From Gigantopelta aegis (lineage: Eukaryota > Mollusca > Gastropoda > Neomphalida > Peltospiridae): a stretch of DNA of 64,000 nt. A model generated the notes under the pieces. The model was given only the letters and a program-made list of their open reading frames with translations, searched no databases and was not told the DNA's origin. The position numbers were made by a program, and so were the translations under genes. The stretch covers positions 8,140,845-8,204,844 of the forward strand of contig NC_054713.1 of assembly GCF_016097555.1 (NCBI RefSeq), read 5' to 3'. Positions 27,401 to 35,700 of this stretch are shown piece by piece; within the stretch, counting starts at the first letter, position 1, and each line of letters opens with the position of its first letter.

Positions 27401-28195
27401 ACATATAGTCTTAGAGAGGAAACATGCTACATTTTTCCATTAGTAGCAAAGGATCTTTTATATGCACTATCCCACAGACAGAATAGCACATACCACGGCC
27501 TTTGATATACCAGGCGTGGTGCACTGGCTGGAACAAGAAATAGCCCAATGGGCCAGATCGATCCCAAACCAACTGCATCAAGCTATGTCCCACCTTAATG
27601 AGGTTATAAAAACACTAATATCATATTACTACAATTTTCTATTGCATAATGTTGACATATATTAAAGTATTCTTTCAGCCGATTTTACAACTTAAGCTTA
27701 TTTGTTTAATGTCATATCTATAATTACAAATTAAAGTGTGTTTTTTTATATTTCTATAAGGCCTGTCAAAACAAATTTAGGTTTTTTTACCAACAAAACT
27801 ACATTTTTCTCCCCCACAGATACAGTGCCCTGACGTTTGCGTTCCTACGACTGGAGTACTACATCAGCTGGTACCAACATCTCCTGGAGGAGAGCCTCGA
27901 CTTCAAACTCAAACTCGACAACATCAACATCCGCAACTGTCTCGGCACCGTACTGGCAATCAATGGCTACCGAAAGTACTTCTACATCTACCACCCGAAA
28001 AACACACTGCCGTGGATGCGCAAACACAGCAACATTTCAAAGTCTATCGGTTTCTTTGACGACGATTCAGACCCGGAGATGGAGGACAAACCTGTGGAAC
28101 ATCTCCTCGATGGTTTGTGTCTGTGGGTCGATAAGATGTTCGATGGATCGGTGAAAAAGATCAGGATACCTTACTGGCCGGACATGTTTTCTTGA
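6412..28195 (+). CDS. DNAJC16: DnaJ homolog subfamily C member 16, complete, 13 exons
   Basis: J-domain co-chaperone, in vertebrates a single-pass membrane protein of the ER/secretory system. My exons: 6412-6557, 9400-9466, 11094-11281, 12639-12772, 13377-13561, 15445-15702, 17043-17173, 20158-20350, 21653-21844, 22323-22390, 25314-25460, 26935-27099, 27820-28195. They total 2250 nt (749 aa plus stop) and keep frame across 12 GT-AG introns; human DNAJC16 is about 780 aa. Seen: hydrophobic N-terminal signal (residues 1-20), J domain with HPD at 50-52, thioredoxin-like site CFEC at 158-161 (CFSC in human, as I recall it), further thioredoxin-like segments, one membrane span at about 526-546, and C-terminus IPYWPDMFS matching the family ending IPSWPELD. 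Two ATGs are adjacent at 6412 and 6415; I took the first. Converges with LSG1. Exons 4, 10, 11 and 13 have edges copied into tandem repeats (separate entries). Confidence 0.95.
6815..7825 (+). mobile_element. SINE type B, split by a hAT-like insertion
   Basis: Left part 6815-6921: head with GGTTAGGCCATCGG and B-box GGTTCTGATCC. Right part ~7549-7825: AGTGCTCCACAAAGCTC, core, and tail GTCGTTAAATAAAACATTTC. The break lies in the middle of the normally continuous GAGTGAGTGCTCC stretch, so the SINE is older than the insertion. Confidence 0.85.
6922..7548 (+). mobile_element. hAT-like deletion derivative with a zinc-finger ORF
   Basis: Ends CAGGGCTGCCAACA and TGTTGGCAGCTATG are inverted repeats (12 of 14 match). 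Inside, ATG at 7184 opens 109 codons to 7513: a basic N-terminus (MSKKRKR), then a C-x2-C pair in FCTLCRVDF, then KKH, resembling the N-terminal zinc finger of hAT-type transposase-like proteins. The catalytic RNase H-like part is absent, so the element cannot move by itself. It is inserted in a type B SINE; flanks (AGTGAGTC / TGAGTGCT) are imperfect target duplications. Confidence 0.7.
7925..8110. mobile_element. 186-bp MITE nested in the left end of the larger element
   Basis: Perfect inverted ends CAGTGTTCGAGAT and ATCTCGAACACTG. The interior repeats GGGATACCAG / GTATCCC motifs in both directions, so it should fold into a long hairpin. CAGTT flanks both sides. Confidence 0.75.
8884..8926. 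repeat. (CA)n microsatellite
   Basis: Short (CA)n run inside the 7871-9108 element. Confidence 0.8.
9757..10100 (+). mobile_element. SINE fragments, mosaic A head / B tail
   Basis: 9757-9830 is a partial head with GGATCGATCCCCATC. 9838-10100 is a second copy with a degenerate type A head and a type B tail (AATGTGTCGAGTGCGTCG). It ends in a T-rich tract. Confidence 0.7.
10115..10505 (+). mobile_element. SINE type B, full length
   Basis: Head CCGGCCTCGTTGGCGTCG, A box GTGGTTAGGCC, B box GGTTCGAATCC, core with CAAATAAAAGATCCCTTGC, tail CGTTAAATAAAACATTTC. A good reference copy of this type. Confidence 0.92.
10540..11075 (+). mobile_element. SINE type A with tail repeated three times
   Basis: Head and core 10540-10740, then the 3' part (CTAAGACTATAT through TTAAACAAAACAA) occurs three times in tandem, ending about 10855, 10950 and 11070. 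The last copy ends about 20 bases before the DNAJC16 exon 3 acceptor at 11093. Confidence 0.85.
11525..11880 (+). mobile_element. SINE type A, head deleted inside, tail duplicated
   Basis: The A box TAGCCAGGTGGTAAAG is present but the B-box part is lost. The tail (ATGTCAAATTTACCAAACG to CGAATCCTC) is present twice, at ~11726-11790 and ~11815-11880. Confidence 0.8.
11885..12232 (+). repeat. 49-bp minisatellite made of the exon 4 splice-acceptor region
   Basis: Seven TTTTAGGCAT sites at exact 49-bp spacing (A of AG at 11931, 11980, 12029, 12078, 12127, 12176, 12225). The unit (CATTAATCAATGTATGTGAG, then TTTTGTATAAATTTTAGGCA) resembles the real exon 4 acceptor at 12600-12645, which reads CATTAATGGGTAT, then TTTGTATTTTAGGCATTTT. 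A SINE now separates array and exon. Confidence 0.9.
12243..12565 (+). mobile_element. SINE, type A head with type B tail
   Basis: Starts GGGGCGGGATGTAGTCC (type A head), has GATCGATCGCC at the B box, then core and a type B tail (GTCCTTAACCAT, ATCGTTAAATAAAACATT). It lies between the acceptor-like array and the true exon 4 acceptor of DNAJC16. Confidence 0.88.
12940..13187 (+). mobile_element. SINE A/B chimera, head missing
   Basis: Starts in CTATTTCTCGTTCCAGCC and runs to a type B tail TCGTTAAATAAAACC. Same mosaic as 12243-12565. Confidence 0.8.
13562..14453. other. DNAJC16 intron 5, left part
   Basis: Unique AT-rich intron, except a short imperfect duplication (ATCTAATGGCTACTCATG at ~13669 and ~13729), a motif also seen near 42465 and 52270. 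Confidence 0.5.
14454..14795. mobile_element. MITE of the CAGGGCTTCTAGA family, copy 1
   Basis: Inverted ends CAGGGCTTCTCGAA and CTAGAAGCCCTG, ~340 bp, no ORF. Two other full copies lie at 25566-25896 and 52495-52808 (inverted). The right part is the seed of the 87-bp array that follows. Confidence 0.8.
14705..15410 (+). repeat. 87-bp array derived from the MITE end, ~8 copies
   Basis: Units contain GGCATGGCAATAGTAGTTAT, CTAGCCCAACACTGAATATC and end CCATAATCTAGAAGCCCTG, the same order as the MITE right end. Period is 87 at 14787-14874. The array stops ~35 bases before the exon 6 acceptor of DNAJC16 (15444). Confidence 0.92.
15703..16076. other. DNAJC16 intron 6, left part
   Basis: AT-rich, nothing recognised. 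Confidence 0.4.
16077..16210 (+). mobile_element. SINE type A, 5' half only
   Basis: Head GGGGCGAGACGTAACCCAG, B box GGGATCGATCCC, ends after GGTATATCAAAGGCTGTG. Core and tail absent. Confidence 0.85.
16211..17042. other. DNAJC16 intron 6, right part
   Basis: No gene. 16495-16515 contains a perfect palindrome, GGTAACCTATAGGTTACC. A GTTAAAACC-GGACAAAAA stretch near 16770 resembles 13785-13810, so a weak dispersed repeat is likely. Confidence 0.4.
17212..18303. mobile_element. Solo LTR, 1092 bp, in DNAJC16 intron 7
   Basis: Starts TGTCACGG and ends CCGTCACA (short inverted repeat, TG...CA ends). Flanked by an exact 5-bp target duplication CTATC at 17207-17211 and 18304-18308. No internal retroelement genes lie next to it, so it is what remains after LTR-LTR recombination. 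A TATA-like stretch on minus near 17360 suggests reverse orientation. LTR superfamily not assigned; the intact duplication suggests modest age. Confidence 0.8.
18304..19595. other. DNAJC16 intron 7, middle
   Basis: 18312-18350 resembles a SINE A tail. 18663-18695 is an (ATT)n run. 18690-18790 is a diverged partial copy of the CTAGAAGCC MITE. The rest is not recognised. Confidence 0.5.
19690..19775 (+). mobile_element. SINE type A tail fragment
   Basis: CAAATCCAATAGCC, TTAATAAATCAATGT and CATTAAATAGAAACAAA match the last ~80 bases of type A. Confidence 0.6.
20368..20715 (-). mobile_element. SINE type A with internal 45-bp tandem
   Basis: The tail (plus: ACAACACCACCAGAGCACAT) begins ~20 bases after the exon 8 donor. 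The core segment (ATATACACCATCCCACAG to CCACAGCC) is repeated five times with a 45-bp period. Since 45 is 15 codons, the minus strand shows a repeated open frame (LWYVLSCLWDGVYKR-like); this is not a gene. Confidence 0.88.
20750..20907 (-). mobile_element. SINE type A fragment
   Basis: Tail (GAGCACATTGATTTATTAAT) and GTCGTGGTGAGCTGGCTGG; part of the core is missing. Confidence 0.75.
20997..21476. mobile_element. Possible hAT-type MITE
   Basis: Left CAGGCCTGGAAATA and right TATTTCCATGCTTG are inverted repeats, 12 of 14 matching. No ORF inside. Target duplication not clean. Confidence 0.4.
22375..23100 (+). repeat. 54-bp minisatellite made of the exon 10 donor region
   Basis: Unit: GGGCTGACAGAGCTTATATG, then TACGCACTAGG and GTAAGTAATATACTTTAGAA, then ACA. 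The first unit overlaps DNAJC16 exon 10 and supplies its donor at 22391. GTAAGT recurs at 22445, 22499, 22607, 22661, 22715, 22769, 22823, 22877, 22931, 22985, 23030 and 23084; at 22553 the GT is lost. Each unit carries the last 10 codons of the exon (ADRAYMYALG). Confidence 0.95.
23101..23530 (+). repeat. 40-bp minisatellite
   Basis: Unit TAGAAACAGGGTTGACAGAA, then TTTACATGTAGTACATATTA. The first half matches the TTTAGAAACAGGGCTGACAG part of the 54-bp array next door, so it probably arose from that array. About 10 copies. Confidence 0.93.
23530..24915 (+). repeat. 74-bp minisatellite, ~19 copies
   Basis: Unit contains GAGACTGTTTGTTAAGTCTT, ATACAGACATGG, AAGCAAGTCGACATGG and GGGGCTGACTGAAATT. 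Two sub-variants (ACATGGTATAAGCAGGTCAA and ACACGGCATAAGCAAGTCGA) alternate, a sign of higher-order amplification. Lies in DNAJC16 intron 10. Confidence 0.95.
25447..25930 (+). repeat. Duplicated exon 11 donor region, split by a MITE
   Basis: The end of DNAJC16 exon 11 and its donor (AACGACCCCAGAG with GTCAGTGTTA, 25448-25470) recur at 25909-25932, followed in both places by GATTAACAGCCTTTCACAG. A third partial copy (GATTAACAGCCTTTCACA, ~25523) lacks the exon part. The second donor would be at 25923. Confidence 0.9.
25566..25896. mobile_element. MITE of the CAGGGCTTCTAGA family, copy 2
   Basis: Inverted ends CAAGGCTTCTAGAAT and ATCTAGAAGCCTTG. Flanks GTTAAAG and GTTAAAAG look like a 7-8-bp target duplication, which would fit the hAT superfamily. 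It landed between two copies of the duplicated exon 11 donor region. Confidence 0.82.
25933..26934. other. DNAJC16 intron 11, right part
   Basis: AT-rich; a short (GT)n at ~26231. No gene or clear repeat. Confidence 0.5.
27133..27225 (+). mobile_element. SINE core fragment
   Basis: GGTATGTGCTGTCCTATATA with AAGTGCATGTGAAAGATTGCC matches the core shared by SINE types A and B. Confidence 0.55.
27313..27597 (-). mobile_element. SINE type A, nearly full length
   Basis: On plus: GTTTAACGACACCACTAGAG (tail), core ~27450-27500, CAGATCGATCCCAAACC (B box), ends in the A box CAAGCTATGTCCCACC. In DNAJC16 intron 12. Confidence 0.9.
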
Positions 28196-29130
28196 TAAAT
28201 GTCTGTTTATTCATAGAGAGAGAGGAGAGTGGCTGTGTGTTTTGCAAGATGTCAATTGGATGTCGATTAGAATTTGTCTTCGAACATTTATCGGTGAATA
28301 AAATGTTTTATGGATCAGTGAAAAAGATCTGGATACCTTATTGGCCAGACATGTTTTCTTGATAAATTCTGTTTATTCACAGAGAGAGAGAGGAGAGTGG
28401 CTGTGTGTTTTGCAAAGATGTCAATTGGATGTTGATTAGAATTTGTCTTCAATCTCTTATCAGTGAATAAAATGTTTTATGGATTGGTGAAAAAGATCTG
28501 GATACCTTATTGGCCGGACATGTTTTATGGATGTTTCAGTGACTGTGTTTTGCAGGGAGTCAGCTGACAATACAATAATAAGAAGTCATCTTTGATCTCT
28601 ACAGGAGAATAAAATGTTTATGAATCAGAGAAAGAAAAAACAGAAGCATTATACATTATTGGCAAGATATGTTTTCTTGATAAATTTTGTTTATTCAGAG
28701 AAAGAGGCGAGTGGCTGTGTGTTTTGTCAGATGTCAATTGGATGTCTGGATTAGAAATCGTCTTTGATCTCCATCAGTGAATAAAATGTTACATTGAACA
28801 GCAGTATACATACCTTTTTTGATCATGTGTTTTCTTGATCTTCCTTTGTTATTAGAAACAAGAGGCTGGCTGTGTGTTTTGCAAGGAGTTAATTGACTAT
28901 ATTGATATGAAGTCATGTTTGATCTCAATAGGAGAATAAAATGTTGATGAATCGGAGAAAGAATAAAAAGCATTATACCTTATTGGCCAGACATGTTTTC
29001 TTGATAATGTTTTCTTTTATTCCATGAAAGAAGATAGTGTTTTGCAAGATGTCGATTGTATCTGTCTTGATTAGAAATCGTTTTCAATCTCTATCCGTGA
29101 ATACAATGTTTTATAGATCAGTGATAAAAC
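28140..29130 (+). repeat. Tandem decayed copies of the DNAJC16 last-exon tail and 3' UTR
   Basis: The stretch coding the C-terminus (GTGAAAAAGATCAGGATACC to TTTTCTTGATAAAT) plus the next ~130 bases is repeated with a ~170-bp period, starting at ~28151, ~28317, ~28487, ~28635 and ~28960. The 3' UTR motif GTGGCTGTGTGTTTTGCA recurs alongside. Each repeat carries AATAAA (28297, 28466, 28608, 28780, 28935). Later copies are increasingly diverged. Confidence 0.9.
28297..28302 (+). promoter_or_regulatory. First candidate polyadenylation signal of DNAJC16
   Basis: AATAAA 102 bases after the stop codon. Four more copies (28466, 28608, 28780, 28935) lie in the tandem repeats and could give alternative 3' ends. 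Confidence 0.5.
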
Positions 29131-29640
29131 AAACAGCAGTTAAATACGAGTGTTCATCACCTAATTTCCACATATTTCTGTTTACAAATGTCTAAAATTG
29201 TCCACAATAAGTGGTGTTTTGTTTTTTGAGGATGTCATCAGCATACGAGGGATATGCAAGCATTACAAATATGTTTTCATTAGTTTATGTGGTGTTTTCT
29301 TTGTTTAGTCTGAGTGCAGTTGATCAGTAAATTAGAAAACTGCTATTAATAATAGTGCATGAGATGCCTACATTCCTTTACTTTATTATTATAATCAAAC
29401 CTTTCAACCTTTGTCACATAGGTTGTCTAAAATACAAAAAGGTTTCCACTTCTGCTGAATGTTTATTCTGTTGGCAATTCTGAGCATGCCTACAACAGTT
29501 GTCAACAAGAAACTTTGTACCAAACAAGCGAATGACAATCAAGCCCATGTTTTAGTTGAGAGTTACGAATTTCTTTGATGTTTGCAATGTCTTTGAAGTT
29601 TGCAATGTCTTTGATGTTTGCAATGTCTTCCTGCATAATT
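29131..29640. other. Region between the converging genes, left
   Basis: AT-rich. 29575-29635 holds three imperfect copies of a TTTGCAATGTCTTTGAAG-type ~18-bp unit. No gene seen. Confidence 0.5.
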
Positions 29641-29644
29641 ATAA

Positions 29645-30047
29645 CTGGGGCAGAATGTAGCCCAGTGGAAAATACTCCTTGATGTGCAGTCAGTTCAGGA
29701 TCGATCCCCGTCAGAGGGCTCATTAAACTATTTCTTGTTTCTGCCAGGCAGTGTAACATGACTGGTATATCAAGGGCACTGGTATATGCCATCCTGTCTA
29801 GGGTGGTGCATATAAAAGATCCCTTGCTAATAATGGAAAAATGTAGCAGGTTTCTTCTCACACTGTTTTTCAAAATTAACAAATGTGTCGGATGGTGCAT
29901 ATAAAAGATCCCTTGCTACTAATGGAAAAATGTAGTGTTTTTTCCTCTCACACTGTTTTTCAAAATTAACAAATGTTTGGCATCTATTACGCAATGATAA
30001 ATCAATCGGTGTGCTTCAGTGGTGTTAAACAAAACAAACTTTAACAA
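29645..30047 (+). mobile_element. SINE type A with duplicated core-tail segment
   Basis: Head GGGGCAGAATGTAGCCCAG, B box GGATCGATCCCC, tail TTAAACAAAACAAACTTTAA. The GGTGCATATAAAAGATCCC to CAAAATTAACAAATG segment occurs twice (29815, 29892). Confidence 0.88.
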
Positions 30048-30417
30048 CTTTCTTTGATGGTTGCAATGTTTTCCTGCATAATTATGACTAATGCATACCA
30101 GTATTTACTTTGGTGCACTGCATGCATTTTTAGGCTTGTCCATAACCTGAAATAAACATATCTTATTCCAGACAGGATTTTCTTCCTTTCAACCTATTAT
30201 TAGTATTAATTTTGTAAACATCATACGGTTTAAGTGTCGTTTGTTTTCAATTTTATTTGGTCACAAATTGTGATGTGTTAACATGAAATATTTTTATTAA
30301 TGTTGATTTAAAAACATTTTTTATTCCTTTCCTCATTGCAGGTATATTGAACAAATTAAAGCAATGATTCCTTTTCATACCAACCAAGCAGTTTTGTAGT
30401 TGTATGCTTGGCTCAGA

Positions 30418-30589
30418 CTCAGGGGTGTAGCATGATCTGGACCTAGGGGGGTTCGAATATGAACCAAGTGGACCTTTTTCTATTTTGTTTTTGCACCACC
30501 AGAAACTCCATATGTATAAACCTGTATGTTTTAGTTCTGAAAGCGGACCATTTGCTTCAGTCCGAACCCCCCTAGCCTATGCCTCTGAG
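30418..30589. mobile_element. 172-bp MITE
   Basis: Left CTCAGGGGTGTAGC with CTAGGGGGGTTCG, right CGAACCCCCCTAG with GCCTATGCCTCTGAG: long imperfect inverted ends. No ORF. Confidence 0.7.
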
Positions 30590-30869
30590 ACTACCAACTG
30601 CCAGCAGAAAGTAAGCAAACTTTCTGCAATCACAACTGTCCAGTTGCTAGTCTGAGCGCTCTTACAACTCTATATTTGTCGTATACTGGTACGACTTTAC
30701 AACCTTTTAGTTGTTAATCTTGAGCGCACCCATCCTAAGTTAGGATTTGGGAAAATAACAATGCAACCATTGAGTTGGCCAATTTCATTGTGACAATTGA
30801 CAGTCTGAGCCTAGTGTTATGATCGAGCAGTTTTGTGGGATTGCCATTTGGTAACATTACATTCATCGC

Positions 30870-31254
30870 TTAAAGGGACAGTCCTGAGTTTGCTGCAATT
30901 TTTAAGATGTTATCGACTAACAGAGACTTTTTAACGATTGTAATTACATATCAAATATATTTTTCTAAATAAAATATTAGTGGCTGTATATTAAATGTGT
31001 TTCTGATTGTTCTAATATTTGTACTAGTTTAAATTTCGTTTCATTTCCTAAAATATTTTTTGTATGTATGAAATTATTAGAAGACAAAATCCAGTTTGGG
31101 CTTCTTACAAATATTAAGACGACCAGAAACACATTGAATATACAGACTGATATTCTAAACAAGAAAATATATTTAATATGCTTGTTTAATCGTAGAAATA
31201 TTTTATTAGTCAGAAACATCTTACAATGCAGCAAACTCAGGAATGTCCCTTTAA
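30870..31254. mobile_element. TTAA-flanked MITE, copy 1 (385 bp)
   Basis: Inverted ends TTAAAGGGACAGTCCTGAG and CTCAGGAATGTCCCTTTAA extend inward (GTTTGCTGCA / TGCAGCAAAC). TTAA at both ends suggests piggyBac-type target choice. Between the 3' ends of DNAJC16 and LSG1. Confidence 0.85.
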
Positions 31255-31264
31255 GTATATAATA

Positions 31265-31404
31265 TACCCTAAAGTGGCATTGTTATTATGCGATTAGTTG
31301 CACCGATTTGTGGGCCCTACAAAAATTGGAACTTGTATGATTCAATCACATGCAACAAGTCGGTGTCATATGCCTAATCACATAGTGAGAACGTCCCTTT
31401 AATA
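31265..31404. mobile_element. Short MITE between the two TTAA elements
   Basis: TATGCGATTAGTTGCACCGA and, in reverse at the other end, TATGTGATTAGGCATATGAC with ACCGACTTGT: imperfect inverted repeat over ~45 bases each side. Ends in CGTCCCTTTA. Confidence 0.5.
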
Positions 31405-31657
31405 AATATACAATCTTGAGTGGTTCATTGTTCTGTAATTATGCAACTTGTTTTTTAAGTTGTTTACTTAATGATTGTTGTTTCATTCATGTTAATAATA
31501 CTTTTTTTTTTTTTTTTTTTAATCTTTATACATTTGTTTTGAGCAATATTTCAACAGTTTTGTTGACTTGATTTAATACTCAGGAATGTTTTGTGTATGT
31601 TTGTACAAAATTTGTTAGCATGGAAGTCGGATTGGTTTCTCCAAGGCCCGCTTTTCA

Positions 31658-31991
31658 TTAAAGGAACATTCCCGAGTGCTGCAATTTTTTAGATGATATT
31701 GACTAACAGACTTTATAACAATTCTAATTATATATCAAATATATTTTTCTGCATAATATATTAGCGGCCGATTATTGAACGTGTTTCTGATCGTTCTAAT
31801 ATTTGTACTAGGTTACATTTCATTTTATTTCATACGTACGAAATTATTTGAAGACAACATCCAGTTTTGGCTTCTAACAAATACATGTTGAATATACAGA
31901 AAATATATTTAAAATGCAAGTATAATCGTAGAACTATTTTATTAAGTCAGAAACATGTTACAATGCAGCAAACTCGGGAATGTTCCTTTAA
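31658..31991. mobile_element. TTAA-flanked MITE, copy 2 (334 bp)
   Basis: TTAAAGGAACATTCCCGAG ... CTCGGGAATGTTCCTTTAA, same family and orientation as 30870-31254 but shorter inside. Confidence 0.85.
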
Positions 31992-32571
31992 CGTGATTCT
32001 GTGTATGGAAATGCACTTTTGCATATCTACGTTTTTTTGTAAGTGGATTACATTACAAAATTTTGACGTCATTGAAGTGTACTTTTAAGTTAAAAGTAAA
32101 TACTTCACCAGTGTTTTTCTTCAAGAAAGAAATGTTTCGGTATGGCGCTAAATTGAAATTGAATGCAATCAGAGTCAACAGTGGGTATAGGTCGAGTTTA
32201 AGGTTAGGGTTAAGAAAATCATACAGTAATGATAAAGAGTCGTTAATTTTGTCAAAAGTTTAACTTAAAACTAGTCTATCAATCAACATTTTTTCAGCAC
32301 GCCAATTGCCCACCCTCATAATCGCATATACAGAAAAGTGCACAAAATCATATTAATGGAAAGACTAGTCTAATCGGTATCAATATGTAGTTAATACAAC
32401 GCGACGTTTTTTCGATTTTGTTTTTAAAAGTACTTTTATCTAGAACAAATGTATTGTGTGTATATGTGTATTTCACTATTTATTATTAAAGAACTACTAT
32501 TTAAGGAAATATTTTGTGTTGTTTTGTTTATGACGTCATTTGACACGAACACAATAATTCCCATTTTTTTG
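31992..32571. other. Region after the LSG1 3' end
   Basis: AT-rich; 32070-32280 shares a GGTTAGGGTTAAGAAAATCA and TACAGTAATGAT stretch with 51728-51785, so a dispersed repeat is present. No gene. Confidence 0.45.
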
Positions 32572-32577
32572 TTTATT
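32572..32577 (-). promoter_or_regulatory. Candidate polyadenylation signal of LSG1
   Basis: AATAAA on minus, ~126 bases after the LSG1 stop codon; the first consensus signal on that strand. Confidence 0.5.
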
Positions 32578-32702
32578 ACATATTTCACATAATAAGGGCT
32601 GAATTTACAAAGCATATTTTTCTTAACACCAGTGTTCAAGCGTTTTAAATATATGCAGTGACATATGTGTAAGACATAAATAGTCTTCGTTCCTAAATGT
32701 TT

Positions 32703-35700
32703 TTAACAGATGTCCATATCGGAATGAATACGTCGGAGTTTTTCTTTCTTTCTCCGATTGTTGTGTTTCTTCCATGGTTTTTCGTTGAGCGACGACTGAC
32801 TGCTAACAGCACTCGTAGAGTTTTCCGACACGCTTGCCATCGGTCCACACCCGCCCCTAATGTACTCGTCTACACCATGCACTCCTCTCGAGTGAGCCTT
32901 GCAAACGGGCTGAAAGAAAAGAAAAGAAATGTTTTAGTTAACGACACACTCAACACATTTTATTTACGGTTTGTGGCGTCGGACATATGGTTATGGACCA
33001 CATAGATTTTGAGAGGAAATCCGCTTTCGCCACTACATGGGCTACTCTTTCCGATTGGATCTTTTATTTGCACTTCCCACAGGCAGGATAGCACAAACCA
33101 TGGCCTTTGTTGAACCAGTTATGGATCACTGGTCAGTGCAAGTGGTTTACACCTACCCATTGAGCCTTGCGGAGCACTCACTCTGGGTTTGGAGTTGGTA
33201 TCTGGATTAAAAATCCCATGCCTCGACTGGGATCCGAACCCAGTACGTACCAGCCTAGAAAGAAAGAAGACGATCATGTGAGTTCTGCTTTGGCAACAAA
33301 CTGATTTGTCTCTGTAGCATCAATGAAGCTCACATTCATGATGGATTTTCTACATGGTTTTATTTAATTTAGTAAGAAGATGCTAACAACTGGAGGAGAT
33401 GGTTATAACATATTTATTACCCCCACCGGTCCAACAGTAGGGGACAATAGGTTTCATTCTTCGTCCTGTTTGTCCACATGTAGTTTTCAAGACTTTTACT
33501 CCCCCCACAATACCTCGAGAGACTGAGCTGACATTGTACTGTTACAGATCAAGTTTCATTTTGACTTTCATGACAACTTATCAATTGTATTTCACAGAGT
33601 TTTATATGGCTAGGTTTCATTCTTCGTCCTGTTTGTCCACATGTAGTTTTCAAGACTTTTTTCCCCCCCACAATACCTCAAGAGACTGAGCTGACATTGT
33701 ACTGTTACAGATCAAGTTTCATTTTGACTTTCATGACAACTTATCAATTGTATTTCACAGAGAGTTATATGGCTTGGTTTCATTCTTCGTCCTGTTTGTC
33801 CACATGTAGTTTTCAAGACTTTTTTCCCCCCCCACACAATACCTCAAGAGACTGAGCTGACATTGTACTGTTACAGATCAAGTTTCATTTTGACTTTCAT
33901 GACAACTTATCAATTGTATTTCACAGAGAGTTATATGGCCCTTGAACGTAGGAGGTACAAACATTTTTTGGCCCGGTAGGGAACGTGTAGTTGGGGAGAT
34001 TTGGCTCAATGGGCAGAGCATTCGCCTGTAATGTTTGGTTCAACGGATGAATCCTAATCATCGGACCCACTGGGTTTCCTCCGTTCCAACCAGTGCCCAA
34101 TGACTGGTATATCAAAGACATTTATTATAAATATGAGCCTGGGGTGTCATGATTGTATTCAATACTGAGCTGACATTTTGTGCATAGCTTTATCATGTAC
34201 TTTACAGATCAAGTTTTGACTTTCATGGCAACTTACCAATTTTCACAGAGAGTTGTGGCCCTGGAACTTGGGTGATACAAAAAAAAATTGGGCCGGATAG
34301 GGAACATGTAATTGAGGTGATTTGGCTCAATGGGTAGAGGATTCGTCTGAAATGTCTGGGTTGTAGGATCAATCCATCCAGTGCCCAATGACTGGTATAT
34401 CAAAGACATTTATTATAAATACGCTGGGGGGTGATGATTATATTCTTTACTTTCCTTACCACAACTGACCTTTCAGTTTTATAAACCATGTTTCCGTATA
34501 TCTACCATGGAAGGAAGGAAGAAATATTTTATTTAATGAACAAAACCGATTTTATTTTTGGATATACGGCGTCTGTCATCAATGAGAATGGAAATCTGCT
34601 GCTGCTGCCGCCACTCGATTGGCTAGTGATATGGGATCTTTTATATGCACCATACAACAAACAGGATGGTACATATCACAACCTATTACACCAGTTGGTG
34701 GCGGGGCCCCAGTGACATGAGGTGGAATGCCAAGGGAACTCTGGGGGATGTTTGGAGGGGATCGTAAAAAAAAAATGAAAATTAAGATATAATAAAATTA
34801 TAACTATCGCAAAATTTAGGGGGGGTGGTGGGGGTTAGATCCACCTCTGCCAGTTGTGGAGCACTGATGGGAATGATAACTACTCAAATGAGCCCACTTT
34901 TAGGGACAAGGAAGAAACATAATATTACATACCTGTAAGCATTTACATTCATTATTGATTTTAATCCCCAACAATATTAGTTTGAACATTTGAAAATTCC
35001 ATCTCTGAATTTCAAATCAAATTACTATGTGATCATAAATGTTCTCCAAAATGTTTCTTCAATCATACTAACCTTTCTGAAAAATTCTCGGTCAAGACTT
35101 GTCACATGTTTATTTTCACCAAAACTCTGAGAAAAAAAAAGCAAAGAAAGACAATAAATAACTAGTCAAAATAAGATACAATGCAAGTCTAGCAGAATAG
35201 GCAGATATGATAGCCATTTACTATTATATTGGAATAAAGATAATTTTCACTGCATTTTAGATGAAATCATGTCTGGCTTTTTATTTTATACAAAAAAGAA
35301 AATCTGAAATTTGACAAAATGCTGCAAATTTACATTCTGATATCTCCTCTAGTTTAAGGTATATTTCCCTAGGTTCACTGGCTCTGTTACAGATCCCCTG
35401 CTTTACCTTTCAAAAGAACCTGGAATTTATTTGAAATGATCAATAGTTACCAGGCCCATTAGTCTTAAATGACTGGTAAGTAATAGTTTGAGACTTCACG
35501 CCTTACAAATTACATGCATGTGAAATTATTAAAAGATTTTAAGAGTAGATTCTAAAGTTTTCTAAATACAGGCCAGAGGGAGTTGTTAATTATCAATCTC
35601 CACCAAATATATAATTATAATTATTTAACTAAACGATTAGAGAAATGATGCAACCACCGAGATATCAGGTCAGGAGACAATTTGTTACTATAGATTATAC

